Notes: generated by a model not told the origin, from the sequence alone. Numbered from the stretch's first letter, positions 11,331 through 21,610 are shown. The stretch: DNA of 64,000 nt from Macrocystis pyrifera (GCA_031763025.1 JASSKH010000017.1:11835126-11899125); one strand, 5' to 3'. A program made the numbers and translations.

Positions 11331-11920
11331 AGATATACGAAGCCGGTTGCTGCCACTGTAGTCTACATCTGCTATCATGACGTGCGGACATTTGTGCACG
11401 ACAAGGGCAGCTTGTTCTTATACAATAGGGCATTGATTGACTGTTTTGGTTAGATCGCGTGGCCATGTGGCGGTTTGTGTGTTGAGCGGAGTGTGCAAAT
11501 ATCAACACCGTGGCTAGGGTATGGGACTTATTGTATCGTATGCTCATTTATGTTGTGCCGTGCCACTCACTCTCCTGGCCCGTGCTTTTAGCGATTCCCG
11601 CCAAGAGAAGGCATGGGTACGTTTGATTGTTGAGACCTACGCCGGGAGAGTATAAAATTCCAAACAGTTGCTTGCTGGGGTTATATCTGCCTGGTAAATC
11701 CAGACCCATTCTGAAACTGACGTGTACGGTTGTTCGGATACAAACGCCCCCGAACGAACGTGTCCAGGCCTCACTTTCGAGGAAGCTCTACAAAGTCTTG
11801 AGCGGTCGCGGTACGCGGCATAGCCTTATGCCGTTTGTTCTCGAATCACGCCCGGATCGCTCTCGGGGTGCTCTCGGATCGTATGCGGATTGAGCTTAGG
11901 CTGTTATCGGATCGCTCTCG

Positions 11921-12142
11921 TTGGCTGCATTTCGAACATTTGCTGAGCATCGAAACATTGTTCCAGTATCTAGGCATGCTGCTACAGCTGAACGGTTCCG
12001 CGGACACATTACGCTGACAATTCTCGTCGGAAGGATCGGCCTCAACCACCGGCTAGGATTGGTGCTGTGGGTGATAGGGTACGAGGACACTGCACCACTC
12101 GAGCCGGGTTTAGGTTACATCAGTACAGACAGTGGGCCGTAA
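11921..12142 (+). CDS. Conserved exon candidate (copy A; partner 38654-38941)
   Basis: Frame open in both copies with conservative exchanges. Across about 55 codons (AAFRT... to ...VIGYED) I count six silent changes, with replacements mostly Phe/Leu, Ile/Leu, Arg/Lys, Asn/Ser and His/Tyr. An overlapping frame (11835-12017) is also open in both but has more radical changes, so this frame is preferred. Contains GRIGLNHRLGLVLWVIG. No family recognised and exon edges are not certain. Confidence 0.4.
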   Translation: MAAFRTFAEHRNIVPVSRHAATAERFRGHITLTILVGRIGLNHRLGLVLWVIGYEDTAPLEPGLGYISTDSGP

Positions 12143-13549
12143 AGGCACTCATTGATGTGTGAGGGGAGGCAGGGCTGAGTGTAGGCTGGTGGCCCTTCTC
12201 CGTTGTCTGGCAGCCTTGACCGACCGTTGGTTGGTCGACCAAAGGCGGACCATACCCGTAAAGAGAAAAAACATATAATCTCCTCCCCTCGACAACGCAT
12301 GTGTGCTGCAGTGAGATGGTGAGATTAAGAAAACCCTCGAGTCTGACTGTATAGCGGCTGTCTTTACATTGAAGGTGGCGGGGTACCTGAAGCTAGCGCG
12401 CGAGAGTCTGGCGGACTGCTTCGACGGAACCACCGTCGAAACGGCGAGGTGAGGCAATCCCGGCAGCGTACATATCTGCCTCGCGGGGTATATCGGCGTT
12501 TCGTTGGCAACTCTCCCGTCACGACAAGGGGTGTGTAGTAGTATATATCTTTATTAAACACCCCGTCGTTAGTTGTTTCCTTCACACGTCGCATGTGATA
12601 TTTGCTGTCTGTGTCTCGACTTGAGAAGGGTTACACTCGGGCGTTTCACGACGCTTTTGTGAGTTTTTAGTTGCTGAGGGGGGGTGGGCGGTTGCCCTTG
12701 GTGGGGTATGAGGCAAGCGCGGCTACAGTTGAGCACATCCGCAACGCCGAAACAGGGCCCGAAGTCGTGACGTGTGAACACCGATCATTCTACCAATGGA
12801 ATGTCTGCTCCGGTGAGGCAACGCGGACGAATCGAAGCATGTGACTACCCGAATCAAGTACCGCCTAATAACGAATACAATGTTGGTCCGCGAATACGAG
12901 ATTTTGGTAACTACAAAAAGAATTTTAAACAGAGAAGCATCTCCAAACAGCAGAAATAGACTACGGGCTAAGAAAACAAGAGGGAGATCGCTGCCGATGT
13001 GGACGTTTGCTCGTCCGCACAAGATCCACGAGAAAACACGACAATGAGGTTTCAGACAAACAATGCGTCAGACCAGACAATCGGTCGGTGGAAATCACGC
13101 CATGCAATACGTCGCAGCACTGAAACAAGCATACCATGAAGCCGAATCGTGCTTCACCTCTAACCTAATACCTTGTCGCACTGCCACTAAGAGCAAAGCA
13201 CTATCGCGAAGATCCGTATCGAGAACAGTAGTTCTAGTGTAGGGTACTAAGCGCTCTATTCCAGTGCGCTCTCCTGCGCGTCTCACCTCCTTGCGCTTGT
13301 GGTGACTTGATAGGCAGGTGGGTCGTCTCATGATGGCTGTAAACGCATGTACGACTGAATATTAGACCCAGCGGAATGGATATCGAGTGAGAAAAGGTTT
13401 TAGTCTGGTTGATTGATAGTGGATTTCCTCAACCGGCGTGTTCGCCGAAGAGGTAGAATACTGCATCAATCGATCACTGGACTCATCAACTTTTCGTGTT
13501 GGTGCATTGGTATTTGGATTTCGGACTGAAGTGATATCGATGGGTGCGA
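12143..13549. other. Unassigned segment (copy A; partner 38942-40287)
   Basis: No recognised gene. In copy B the frame 39530-39871 is open; in copy A the same stretch is frameshifted (52-codon and 68-codon pieces). The A and B sequences are 85-92% identical by eye with many indels. Confidence 0.4.
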
Positions 13550-13840
13550 ATGGGTCAATCGATACTTGTCCCGCTTTCGGCCGGATTGGCTTGTCAGCTC
13601 ATGAGCGGGCGTGTTTCATCTATAGCTCAGGTGATGCCCACTATGTCTCCTCACGTTTCTATCGTTGTTCTGACCCTCCGTCTTTCCAATACAAATCTTT
13701 CGGGTCGTTTCACCTCGCAGGGCCTACCTCGTTATGGCCTTCTTGCACAGATTTTTGGGGGATCAGGTGAGTGTGAAAGTAACACGGTCGTCTGTAAACG
13801 GCTGCAAAGCTACATAACACACAACGGAACAACGCAATGA
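13550..13840 (+). CDS. Conserved exon candidate (copy A)
   Basis: Plus-strand frame open in both copies over 96 codons from ATG 13550 (MGQSI). The C-terminal part LSGRFTSQGLPRYGLLAQI is identical in A and B. GGATCAG|GTGAGTGTG at 13767-13770 is a strong donor in both, so the exon probably ends there, and the remaining codons are read-through. About five silent and fourteen replacement differences, so constraint is weak. No family recognised. Confidence 0.35.
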   Translation: MGQSILVPLSAGLACQLMSGRVSSIAQVMPTMSPHVSIVVLTLRLSNTNLSGRFTSQGLPRYGLLAQIFGGSGECESNTVVCKRLQSYITHNGTTQ

Positions 13841-14393
13841 CAAACTGCCTAGCCCGCCCTTCGGTATTTTCATACCGCCGAGCGTACCAGACAGCTGACG
13901 AACGGCGGATCGACGCAGCGACGGGTTGTCCGGTGTGCCGTCAGTCCGGTGTTCATCGCTAGACATAAACCCCGCGTTAACTCATCGCTCCCTCACTCTT
14001 CTTTGTTGACAGGTAGCCTAACCGAATACGAAGTATATGCGTGGTACGGGTAGTCCTTGCCGTTCCATACAAAAAACGGCACATTTTCGCCTATAAAGAC
14101 GTAGGCGCGGACAGAAACAAGCGACACGATGCTCGCCAACAAACAATATCTGAGTGAGATCACGATTGATTTCGGTGCGAACCCTCCCCCTCACCCCTTG
14201 CTGTGTGTGTTCCCTGGCATTGTTGCAACGCCTTTTCTGTCTGTCCATGCCGTCAACACTTCTCTCTCTCTAAATATATGTATAATTTTCCACCCTTCTC
14301 TCCATATTTTCCCCCTCCTCTCTGCCTCCCCCTATCCCTTCTCCTCTGTGTTGAACTATCGATCTACCAACACCGGCCTCCTCGTGCTGCACC
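13841..14393. other. Probable intron(s) and upstream DNA (copy A; partner 40579-41188)
   Basis: TTCTTTGTTGACAG|GTAGCC near 14010 is conserved as TTCTTTGTTGGCAG in B and could be an acceptor. A shared ATG at 14129 reads MLANKQYLS in both copies before they diverge (copy B lacks about 13 bp here). Copy B also carries about 70 extra bp near 40810-40900. The C/T-rich stretch at 14270-14345 resembles a long pyrimidine tract. Confidence 0.4.
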
Positions 14394-14606
14394 ATGGCCT
14401 ACATCACTATCATCGTCTTGGTCGGCATATAAGAGCAGGAGAACAACCAGAAGCATCTTGCCTTCGCGGGCAGCATCTTGGAGCGACTACCACAGAACCT
14501 GGTCCCTTCGGTGAGACAGCCACGAAAGCGAAAAGCTGCAGTTGAGCTACGTACTGTCGTAAGACGAAGCAATCGTCCATTTTCGAGAGGTTCAAGTGAT
14601 ACATAG
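14394..14606 (+). CDS. Conserved basic terminal exon with an in-frame TAA upstream (copy A)
   Basis: From ATG 14394 (ACCATGGCC) the frame reads 12 codons, meets TAA (14430-14432), then stays open for 57 codons to TAG 14604. The 57-codon part reads EQENNQKHLAFAGSILERL, PQNLVPS, VRQPRKRKAAVELRTVVRRS and NRPFSRGSSDT. Copy B has no indel and only eight changed codons, five of them silent, so this part is under purifying selection. The TAA is present in both copies. The simplest model is a terminal exon entered at ATAAG|AG (14432-14433), with the 12-codon upstream frame unrelated. Arg/Lys-rich, possibly nuclear. No family recognised. Confidence 0.6.
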
Positions 14607-15118
14607 TGGAGATGATGTCTGAACCGTGCCTTTGACGGTGCCCCTCGGCCACACGGAGGAAAACACTCAGCATATGTCTCCACACTGTTAGCACGGCGTT
14701 TCAAATGTACGGGACCCATTCGCTCTGCATGGACGTTGCACTCTTGGCTTGGAATAGGGGGGATAGGGGGGGGGTGGCCAATACTCCTGTACGCGCAACG
14801 CCTTTGATAAAAAAACAAACTTCGGTTCTCGCTTACATATTGCTCGGGCACAGGGCATGGAAGGCATGCTACTCGCACAAGGGATGAGTCAAGCTTCATA
14901 TACTATGGTTACGGTGGTTCGGACGTTGGGGTCAGGGCCAAGAACGAGTCCGCGAATAGCAACCAGATCCCCAAGGTGAGACGGAGCCTTATGGTTGGTT
15001 CGCTGATGATTCAATATATTTCGGTGCGAACGTTGACAAAGACATGCACGTTGTCGGTGGTTAGTGTTCGTGGTCCAAGTAACGACCTCGCGATCGCCCA
15101 TCTAGTGTACGTCGAACT
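14607..15118. other. Unassigned segment (copy A; partner 41402-41905)
   Basis: Probable 3' UTR and intergenic sequence after the conserved terminal exon. G-run near 14757-14775 and an A-run near 14811. No conserved frame. Confidence 0.4.
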
Positions 15119-15322
15119 ATGACCGTCCCAGAAGAAGCTGCAGTTGATATATTGTCGGGTCCCACGCAATTCATACACATCCTGTTACCGCATCGACCTG
15201 ATTACGTGGTACACACAGTCGCTATTTTCTATGTTCAGGGCGGCGAAAGATGTACCATTTCTGCAGCCACCATCCCCGATACACCGGTTGGTCGCGATGA
15301 TTGGGCCCTTCAGTTTCTTTGA
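15119..15322 (+). CDS. Conserved 67-codon ORF (copy A)
   Basis: ATG to TGA, 67 aa, same start, stop and length in both copies: MTVPEEAAVDILSGPTQF, IHILLPHRPDYVVHTVA, and a C-terminal part with CTISAAT and DTPVGRDDW. The eight changed codons between copies are nearly all replacements, so selection is not shown, and the first 110 nt are almost identical. It could be a small protein or an internal exon. The upstream TCGAACT offers no clear acceptor. Confidence 0.45.
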   Translation: MTVPEEAAVDILSGPTQFIHILLPHRPDYVVHTVAIFYVQGGERCTISAATIPDTPVGRDDWALQFL

Positions 15323-15454
15323 CGAATACCTCCCCTCTATATAGACGTACCTGGTTTGTACACACCTTGTTTGTTATTTATATGTTTGGGTTTGGTTGGC
15401 GTCGATTGGTAACGACGCCATAAAAGACTGTACGACGTAAACGTATACGATTTA

Positions 15455-15930
15455 TATTCAGGTTGGGCTGGCGTGAGCTGGCAATGACGCTATTAAACAC
15501 GCTAATGACTGGTTGAGCTGGACAACAGGGTGCCTATTTTGTTTTGGCGTTCACGATGGGTAGCTGTCGAGTTAGACCATGTTGTGCAGGGAGGAGAAGC
15601 TTAACTTCGCACGATGGGGTAATCGTACCACGAAATGTGTGTATGGCCAGGCACCCACGAGGCGGTCACATGGTGTACCCACTGCCGTCCCTGGAAGTGG
15701 CCACACCGAAAAACAAATCAAGCCATTCGACGCTGTCATCAATGTGCAAGAAAGTACGCTCAAGGTAACGAAGTCCACCTCACGAGTAGTTCTTGGTCGG
15801 ATGCAGTTCACCCTCTATGCGACTCGCCCAACACTTCACGGTGCTTCGCGCTTGGTGGAAACAATGTCTGCCTGGTCGGTGAAAGCCCGAAGTGCTCCAT
15901 CCCGGCGTTGTGGGGATGCTATGGTCTATC
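15455..15930 (+). repeat. Module present in three copies, here in direct orientation (copy A)
   Basis: Matches 42240-42690 (copy B) directly and 22500-22985 in reverse complement, the latter much more diverged. The frame with QAPTRRSHGVPTAV and PFDAVINVQES keeps the motif FDAVI in all three copies, hinting at an ancestral exon in that frame (15579-16085). GTACCCACTGCCG and GTGGCCACACC are shared landmarks. Confidence 0.65.
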
Positions 15931-16117
15931 GTCACACGATCGCGGCCATGGTTCACAATGAATACACCCCCCCTCTAGTTCGCTTTGCTGTAGTATGGTT
16001 TTATGTATGCACCTGTAACTACCGCATAGTTACCGACCCACCCCCACACCAGATACATAGTATGGGCACTCGTAAACTGTGTTGAACACACAGTTTAACC
16101 GTATCATCTGACACTGC

Positions 16118-16651
16118 TTGATAGATTACCCTGCTGACCGTAAAAATCGCTGCCTTTACGTTGTCGTCGCCGTGGCTCCAAAGGCAAAACCATTCGTGCA
16201 TGACAGGGACCTCTGCGACTTCTATTTCTCTGCAGGAAAGTACATGGTAAAGGCGTTCTTGGAGGACGCTCGAAGCGAGGTCTACGTGGCGAACACCACG
16301 CGAGAGGCTGGGGCGACGCACGATTTTGGGGTGTTGGCAGAACCGGACGAATGTCAAGAGCAAGAAAAGTGCGGGAGCGTGAACGGGACGGGGGACTCGG
16401 AGGCAGGCGGCCTCGGAGCGCCAGTGCGGTCGAGTGGCGTTGTCGACAAACCAATCAGGCTCCGAGGTCCCCGGGACCCCCCCCTTGCTGGAGCGGCTAT
16501 GAAAACCTTCGTCCAAAACGTCTTACCGGAAATGATTAGTCTCTTAGCGGCAATCGAGAGGTGGGCGAGATCAAACAGTCGAAGATTTTTGTGGATGCTG
16601 GCTTGCCTTGGCATAGCTGTACGCACGCACAGTTGGTGGCGGTGGGGATGA
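16118..16651 (+). CDS. Conserved exon region, CDFYFSAGKYMVKAFLEDAR (copy A)
   Basis: In the first part (about 16173-16330) the frame VAPKAKPFVHDRDLCDFYF, SAGKYMVKAFLEDAR matches copy B with at least six silent changes (GCT/GCC, CCA/CCG, GGA/GGG, TTG/CTG, GCT/GCA, CGA/AGA) and few replacements, so it is coding. After about 16330 the copies differ by small indels and the frames part. A second frame (NGTGDSEAGGLGAP, GAAMKT, QNVLPE) is also shared. CTATTTCTCTGCAG|GAAAG inside the block looks like an acceptor, so exon edges are uncertain. No family recognised. Confidence 0.5.
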   Translation: MIDYPADRKNRCLYVVVAVAPKAKPFVHDRDLCDFYFSAGKYMVKAFLEDARSEVYVANTTREAGATHDFGVLAEPDECQEQEKCGSVNGTGDSEAGGLGAPVRSSGVVDKPIRLRGPRDPPLAGAAMKTFVQNVLPEMISLLAAIERWARSNSRRFLWMLACLGIAVRTHSWWRWG

Positions 16652-16933
16652 GGACCCGACCGCACAACACAAGATGTATCCCTTCCCAATCGCTGTTGGT
16701 TCAGAAAAGGTAGTTGAGACGTCTCTCCTTCATTTTCTGACATCATCGGCGTGACCGGTCCACGTTTAGGAGCTCCTGCCCTCTTGCATAATCATGGTCT
16801 TGCGCATTTTTGGGCAGACATATTATCGTGTTATGGCGTAAAATAGTATGCAACAGCCTTCCAGCGTGCACTTGGTGATCTTGCCTGGTAATTATATACC
16901 TGCTAATTATATAATGTAAATATTTCCTTCCAG

Positions 16934-17074
16934 AATATCCCAGGCGAATGTCGCAACCTGAACGGCACGCCCGAGGTGTTGCCACTGCAGCTCGCTGGAC
17001 ATCACCAGAACATCGCCGACAAATATTGGAGCGTCCCATCGCGAAACAGCCCCATGTCAGCCAACGAGGACACC
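16934..17074 (+). CDS. Conserved 141-nt internal exon (copy A)
   Basis: Bounded by TTTCCTTCCAG|AAT and ACC|GTGTGA. Copy B has TCCTTCCAG|AAT and ACG|GTACGA at the same distance, so exon length is conserved at 47 codons, phase 0. Reads NIPGECRNLNGTPEVL, then QLAGHHQNIADKYWSVPS and PMSANEDT. Without splicing copy A would hit TGA two codons later, in keeping with the donor being used. The minus-strand frame over the same bases is also open but lacks splice borders. No family recognised. Confidence 0.55.
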
Positions 17075-17151
17075 GTGTGACATTGTTCCACGACATTTAA
17101 TGCCGAGTTCCGTGCCCACTGAGTTTACATATTTTCTACCGACCATGCAAG

Positions 17152-17301
17152 ACCGAATACGACCCTACTCGCGCATCAGAGGTTGGTGACGTCGCCCGGT
17201 GTCCCGCTGTGCAATCGTTTTCGCTTGCTCCTCGGATCGTCGTGAGATTGTCAGACTTCTCCCTCAATCTCACGGGTTCGGTGTTCATCGCCCTAGGCTA
17301 A
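17152..17301 (+). CDS. Conserved 50-codon exon candidate (copy A)
   Basis: Frame TEYDPTRASEVGDVARCP, AVQSFSLAPRIVVRLSDF, SLNLTGSVFIALG then TAA. Copy B keeps the frame with no indel and several silent changes (GAA/GAG, CAA/CAG, TCG/TCA, CGG/AGG, TTC/TTT) at about 13% nucleotide divergence. The left border is unclear. The right end may be a stop or a donor. No family recognised. Confidence 0.5.
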   Translation, partial: TEYDPTRASEVGDVARCPAVQSFSLAPRIVVRLSDFSLNLTGSVFIALG

Positions 17302-18081
17302 TCCATTGTAGGCGAACATCGTAATAGGTCAGCTGGTCGTCTGCTCCTAGAACTCCTTGGCATGGCGTTGCACACTACCTCTTCCCGGGCGTCAACCATG
17401 TGCTGAAAAGTATCGAATGTTTACCCCAACATCAGAGCGGGCTTCGTCCATCGTTGATCTGTCCTTCCAAGAGCGACGCATATTTTTCGGCCAATCTTGC
17501 AGAGTGATCGGACGCTCAAGGCAAGCTATTCATAACGTGTTCGAAGCCCCCCCGTGTGGGCAGACGCGTGTGACAAGGCACATCGGTGATAGGCGGGCTC
17601 CGGGTGGGGAGATGCATCTGGGGTACGGTCTGCAATTGGATTATCTCGTACATCCCCTGCAGTAAACACATGTCAATATGTATAGCTCTCCGCGTCCCAG
17701 GACAATACCACAACTGTGCTACGAATATACCAATACCTAACAACCTTTGTTTTGTGTCACCACCCTCTCCATTGCTGCACATGCTCTAACCCGTTGCATA
17801 GGTCGGGGAGGAGTCCAGGATTGGGCACTTGTCTCCTCCACGGGTGAGCAGAATATCCTGCTACCCTTGCGGTCGCAGTGTTCATATGACCTTGCGTCTA
17901 TTTTGAAACCATTCGGCCTCAATGCGACCTACCGCTCCCCACCTACAGTCTTAAACACGTTGACCCCGGCACTAAGCCATGAAACGGCAGCCTCTGTCTC
18001 ACTCACAATGCTTGGCCGCGAGGTTTTGTATTTGTGGGATCGACCTACACGTCTAACCTATCCCTTTTTATTGCCCTTCAG
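17302..18081. other. Segment between conserved exons (copy A; partner 46529-47353)
   Basis: Holds further shared coding-like pieces without clear borders: LFPGVNHVLK..IEC.PQHQ (17380-17450, in different frames because of an indel near 17365) and, in copy A, LASILKPFGLNATYRSPPTV to MLGREVLYLWDRP (about 17890-18045), which is stopped in copy B. Likely exons of the same gene, one or both copies decayed. Confidence 0.4.
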
Positions 18082-18189
18082 TTTAACCGGTTACATGAGG
18101 GCGGTGAAGGGCGAGATGCGCAGCTCCTTCGAGTCAATGAAAACCTGCGCCAGCGTACTGATGCGCTTTCCCGGAATATGCCGCCTCAG
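18082..18189 (+). CDS. Conserved 108-nt internal exon (copy A)
   Basis: Acceptor TTTTTATTGCCCTTCAG and donor CCTCAG|GTATGTG. Copy B has the same borders 108 nt apart. The favoured frame reads LTGYMRAVKGEMRSSFESMK, then TCASVLMRFPGICRL, with three silent and three to four replacement changes. A second frame (NRLHEGGEGRDAQLLRVNEN, coiled-coil-like) is open in A but has TAG in B. In copy A the upstream frame from 17747 is open through the acceptor. No family recognised. Confidence 0.55.
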
Positions 18190-18646
18190 GTATGTGACTT
18201 TCACCATCCATCTCACTGAGCTGCGTGGTCGCGTTACGCCCGTCTTGCTACCTGGCTGCGTGTTTCGTGAAGCCCGCAGTTGGTGGTGAAGTTGTATTCT
18301 GTGGAGGCGGCACACCCCAGTTTAAACAACCCCGCCGCTTTTATAATATTCGCGGCACTCCCTCTAACATAGGTTGGTCAAACGTTCAAGGCATCGCCCA
18401 TCACTAGTGAATCGTGTACGGTGGTATGTCGTGGTGCGTCAGCACAAATCGTCGCGCCGGTAGCACGCTGTAGGTCCTTTGCGGCGGTGATAAATGTTCG
18501 TCTTTACACCTCTGGCTGGTTTTCTACTTCCCCGCGTAGCGGTTCAGCGCATCGTGTTGCCTCAAAGATGCCACGGTGTCTGATCCGGTTGCAATAATGC
18601 TGTCGCTTGACGCTCAGGCCGCACATAGCACACTCCGTGCTGGCAG

Positions 18647-18788
18647 CCGCAGCCGCGAGTACGTGCCGGGACGTGTACGACCCAGTGAGAAGGATCTACA
18701 ACTCGATTTTACCCTGGAATGGCACGCCTGCACCGCCGATGGAAGAGTGGGGCTTGAAGAATTCTATCTGCGACCATTTGTTCTGTAG
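18647..18788 (+). CDS. Conserved 142-nt internal exon (copy A)
   Basis: Acceptor GTGCTGGCAG|CC and donor TTCTGTAG|GTATGAC, with the same 142-nt length in copy B. In the frame STCRDVYDPVRRIYNSILPW, NGTPAPPMEEWGLKNS, ICDHLFCR five codons differ between copies, three of them silent. In the alternative frame nearly all changes are replacements or a stop. This is one of the best-supported coding segments in the unit. The family is not recognised; a helical Val-Arg-Arg-Ile-Tyr segment is followed by a Pro-rich turn and a Cys-x-x-x-x-Cys. Confidence 0.65.
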
Positions 18789-19865
18789 GTATGACGCCGA
18801 GCACATGGGCAACTATTGGTGGAAGTATATCGCTGGAAAGGTGGCTTGAATTGGGTAGGCATGATAACATAGGCAGTTAGGAAGTCAAACTTGGTCCGTG
18901 GCAAACATATTAGTGCGTCGTTAAGAACAATGGGACGTGATTTGTGCTGCTTGGTGCTGCACCCTGCATCATCATTCGGTGTATCACTGTGAGACCCTCA
19001 GCTTAGGCGACGGTGCACGACACTTTCGACGGCTTGACTCGGGTGATGCCCCTTTCCGATAGATACCAGCTGAGCACGAGACCCTAGTACCCACAGCTTT
19101 GTTGTGTTTCAGCGTTGAAGTTTACAGTCCCGAGGCGATGATGGCGTGTGTTTCAGCTGGTGACGAGCCGACAGAACTTGCGTAGGATGCTCGCAAGATC
19201 GATGAATACTTCAAACTGTAACATGGTCGTTGTCCCATCGCAAAAATGGCCGCCGCACGGCATCACCTCCCCCCCCCCGCCCATGTCCGTCGAACAGTTT
19301 TATTTGACGCGACATACTATATACTCGCACGGTCCTCCTAAGTGCCCATTCGCTATCTGCTGCTTCTCCCGCTCGTTGTTTTAGGTCTTTGCTGGCTGAA
19401 ACCAACATGGACTTTACACCTAACCAGTTGGTTGTTGCCCGCGCAAGAGCGGTCGCCGCTCCGGTCCCCATCGCACCCTTGTCCAACCTGGAAAGCTCTC
19501 CGGATCACCCGAGATAATCACTGATCGAGTGATTGTCGAGGGTGCGGAGCACAGCCGGTGGTGGGATCCGTGGGGTAGCTCCGTGGGGGCAGCGGGGACA
19601 GCCACTGCGTCGCGTTTCGCCCGTGGGGTGTCGCTACCTTCTCCGACTCTCGCACAAATCTCGCCATAGCATAGGATCAAGATCACTGCAAGAGAATGAG
19701 CTCAGGCCGTCGGAGGTTCAGCGGTGACACCAGGAAGGTTGTAGTGCCAATGCGGCCATACGTCGAGAGTTCATTGTAGGCATAACGTTCCGAAAAGTGT
19801 TCCTCTCCGCGGACAGATCTGAAGATCGGCCACGGACCGTGAATGAACCTTCGGTGTCGGGTAAA
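18789..19865. other. Unassigned segment (copy A; partner 48086-49170)
   Basis: Begins with the donor GTATGAC, so it probably starts as an intron. At 19407-19517 (B: 48699-48824) both copies share ATG-starting MDF.PN.LVVARARAVAAPVP, preceded at about 90 nt by CTATATACTCGCACGG (B: TTATATACCCGCATGG), a possible TATA-containing promoter and N-terminus of a small or spliced gene. A C-run occurs at 19267-19280. Confidence 0.4.
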
Positions 19866-20255
19866 TCATCCTGCTTCGATGTTTGTCAGAAACACCGTCC
19901 GGTGCGGCCACGGAGTTGATGTTTTCGTGGTATCAAACACGACAGAGTGGGCGATGTGGATGCTGTCAATAGCAACACCAAATGTGACATCGATTTCTCG
20001 GGACAAGAGAGGAAAGTTGTTGGTGTTCGCTTGATGGAAGCAGATGTCATGACCGCAGTGGAGATACTGGTGGGCTCGGGCCTCCTGGAGGAGAAAGGTT
20101 GTCCATGAGTTGGACGTGCCTCCGTAGGCCAATTTCGATTGCTTTGGTTCCAACGTACCGTACGTGGATGTCCCCGAGCCCACGTAGTTGACCTCACATT
20201 TTTGTAAGCGATGCTTGTCGACGTGGCGGGGTTGCGTACCGAGAACCAGTCGCAC
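19866..20255 (-). CDS. Minus-strand hypothetical ORF (copy A)
   Basis: 129 codons on the minus strand. Copy B keeps parts in the same frame: YGTLEPKQS near the N-terminus, and IDSIHI.HSV..DTTKTSTPWPH near the C-terminus. B lacks about 50 bp in the middle and has a stop there, so it would be a pseudogene. The start codon here is not ATG-supported and no family is recognised. It could be an exon of a minus-strand gene or chance conservation. Confidence 0.3.
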   Translation of the reverse strand: MRLVLGTQPRHVDKHRLQKCEVNYVGSGTSTYGTLEPKQSKLAYGGTSNSWTTFLLQEARAHQYLHCGHDICFHQANTNNFPLLSREIDVTFGVAIDSIHIAHSVVFDTTKTSTPWPHRTVFLTNIEAG

Positions 20256-21610
20256 GAGAATGCAAGGAAAGTCGAAGGGGTGGCAGCTGGTGGCCTACCT
20301 ACCACCGAGGGGTGTCCATTGCATTTTCGCGCGGCAAGAGACCGTCCGTTTGAAGGGCTTTGGTGTGTTCCGCGTGGGCGATTAGGCAAAGAGCGGGAGC
20401 TAGTCCGATCCGTAGTACCAGTATGTCTGGCGCACCTCTAGGGGGCCATATTAACGGGGAACGCTGAATTTCGCTATTTGGAAATAAAATTTCAATGTCA
20501 TGGAATTTTTATTTGATTTCAAGAAAACAACGTGTTTGTTTCCTATCGGGAAACGGCGCAATCATTGTCAAACAAAAAGGAAATCGAATCAACCTGGAAT
20601 AACGCACCGCGTTACACAACGCCCAGCCGACAAACAACGACGAGCGTAGACGAGAGCGAAGGTTTGCGTTGTCGCGTGCGCGCCGCCGCCAACTTCTTTT
20701 TCTTTTTGGTGGCGCAGGATAGGAAGCTATCACTCTCAGGGTGTCTTGGCCGGGCGGAGGGAGGCCTCAAGCGCCACGTGTGGAACAGCAACGGTGATGC
20801 AGCTATCGAGGCCTCGAGCGTGTCCTCTGTTGTTTTGCTCATCTGCTCGGTTTTTCGTGATGGTTGGCCGATCGAGCAGGCCGAAAAATTGGGTTTGCGG
20901 CCGCCATGATCTCTTTTGAGGCGCCACCGCCGGGGTACGATGTGTTATCGTCTGTGGGCTTGGGCGCGGCTATTGCTCCGGTCGCCTCTTGTTGAGGTTC
21001 GCGTTTTATCGCCTCGATCGTGGTCACCGAAGCGGCCAAGAATCACCCTAGACTCCACCGGGAGTGTTGACCCACCATGTATATGTTACATCAAGGTTGA
21101 TTAACTCCCAAATTCGAAATTGAAATTAAAAAAGTCGCACGAAAAAAGTCCCAAAAGACTTTTCACTCAAATTATTTTTTTCTAAATTTCTCCTTCGAGT
21201 ATTTCCTGGTGATTCACTCTTCGTCCAGTCAGATGCAAATTAAGTTAGAAAAACAAATTCAAATTGAAAGCACCAAAAGTCCTCTATAAGATGGGCCCTA
21301 AGACGGGCCCTTACAACCGTGGTTCTAGTAAGAAAATGGACATCGATTTTGTACTGGTTTCAGTAGCATTTTACGGTACAACAACTGTTTTCACGGGATT
21401 GCAGCCACGTTACTTCTAAAATCTGGGCAGCAGATACCGTCTGCATCAAGGCAGATATCACCAAGATGCTGTAGCGGAACGCGTATGAGCTGTTTAGCTG
21501 TGGATCGTAAAAGCGATGGAAAAGGCCATAGACAAACCGCAAGGTACGCTGTGACAAGCTGTCAGCCAAACGTTTGCGGCTTCTACCACAGGCCTGCAAT
21601 GCACTCGCTT
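20256..21610. other. Unassigned tail of copy A (partner parts 49480-50018)
   Basis: Copy B lacks much of this stretch: after about 20440 the match jumps to about 21330, so about 0.9 kb (including the AT-rich 21100-21350) is present only in A or was deleted from B. No gene recognised. The last part, around GCCGTCAGCCAAACGTTTGC, closes the duplicated unit. Confidence 0.45.

Larger units (their letters stand above)
1..21610. repeat. Copy A of a 23-kb tandem segmental duplication
   Basis: Position 1 onward reappears at 23057 onward in the same orientation and the match can be followed, with indels, to about 21610 (partner about 50018). The window begins inside the unit, so the true left edge cannot be seen. 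Over the first 2.5 kb I count about 14 substitutions or indels (about 0.6%). The minisatellite and poly-Q parts (5-8.5 kb) are also close. Beyond about 9 kb divergence rises to roughly 5-13%. Landmarks pair as 5468/28489, 7292/33840, 9943/36650, 14394/41189, 16934/46161 and 18647/47944. Confidence 0.95.

Noticed and set aside
14430..14432. Stop-codon reassignment (TAA read as an amino acid)
   Set aside because: Only isolated frames would benefit. Other conserved frames end normally at TAA, TAG or TGA in both copies, and the LINE stops are easily explained as decay.
18593..18788. Alternative frame SREYVPGRVRPSEKDLQLDF over the 142-nt exon
   Set aside because: Between copies almost all differences in this frame are replacements or a stop, whereas the overlapping frame shows mostly silent changes.
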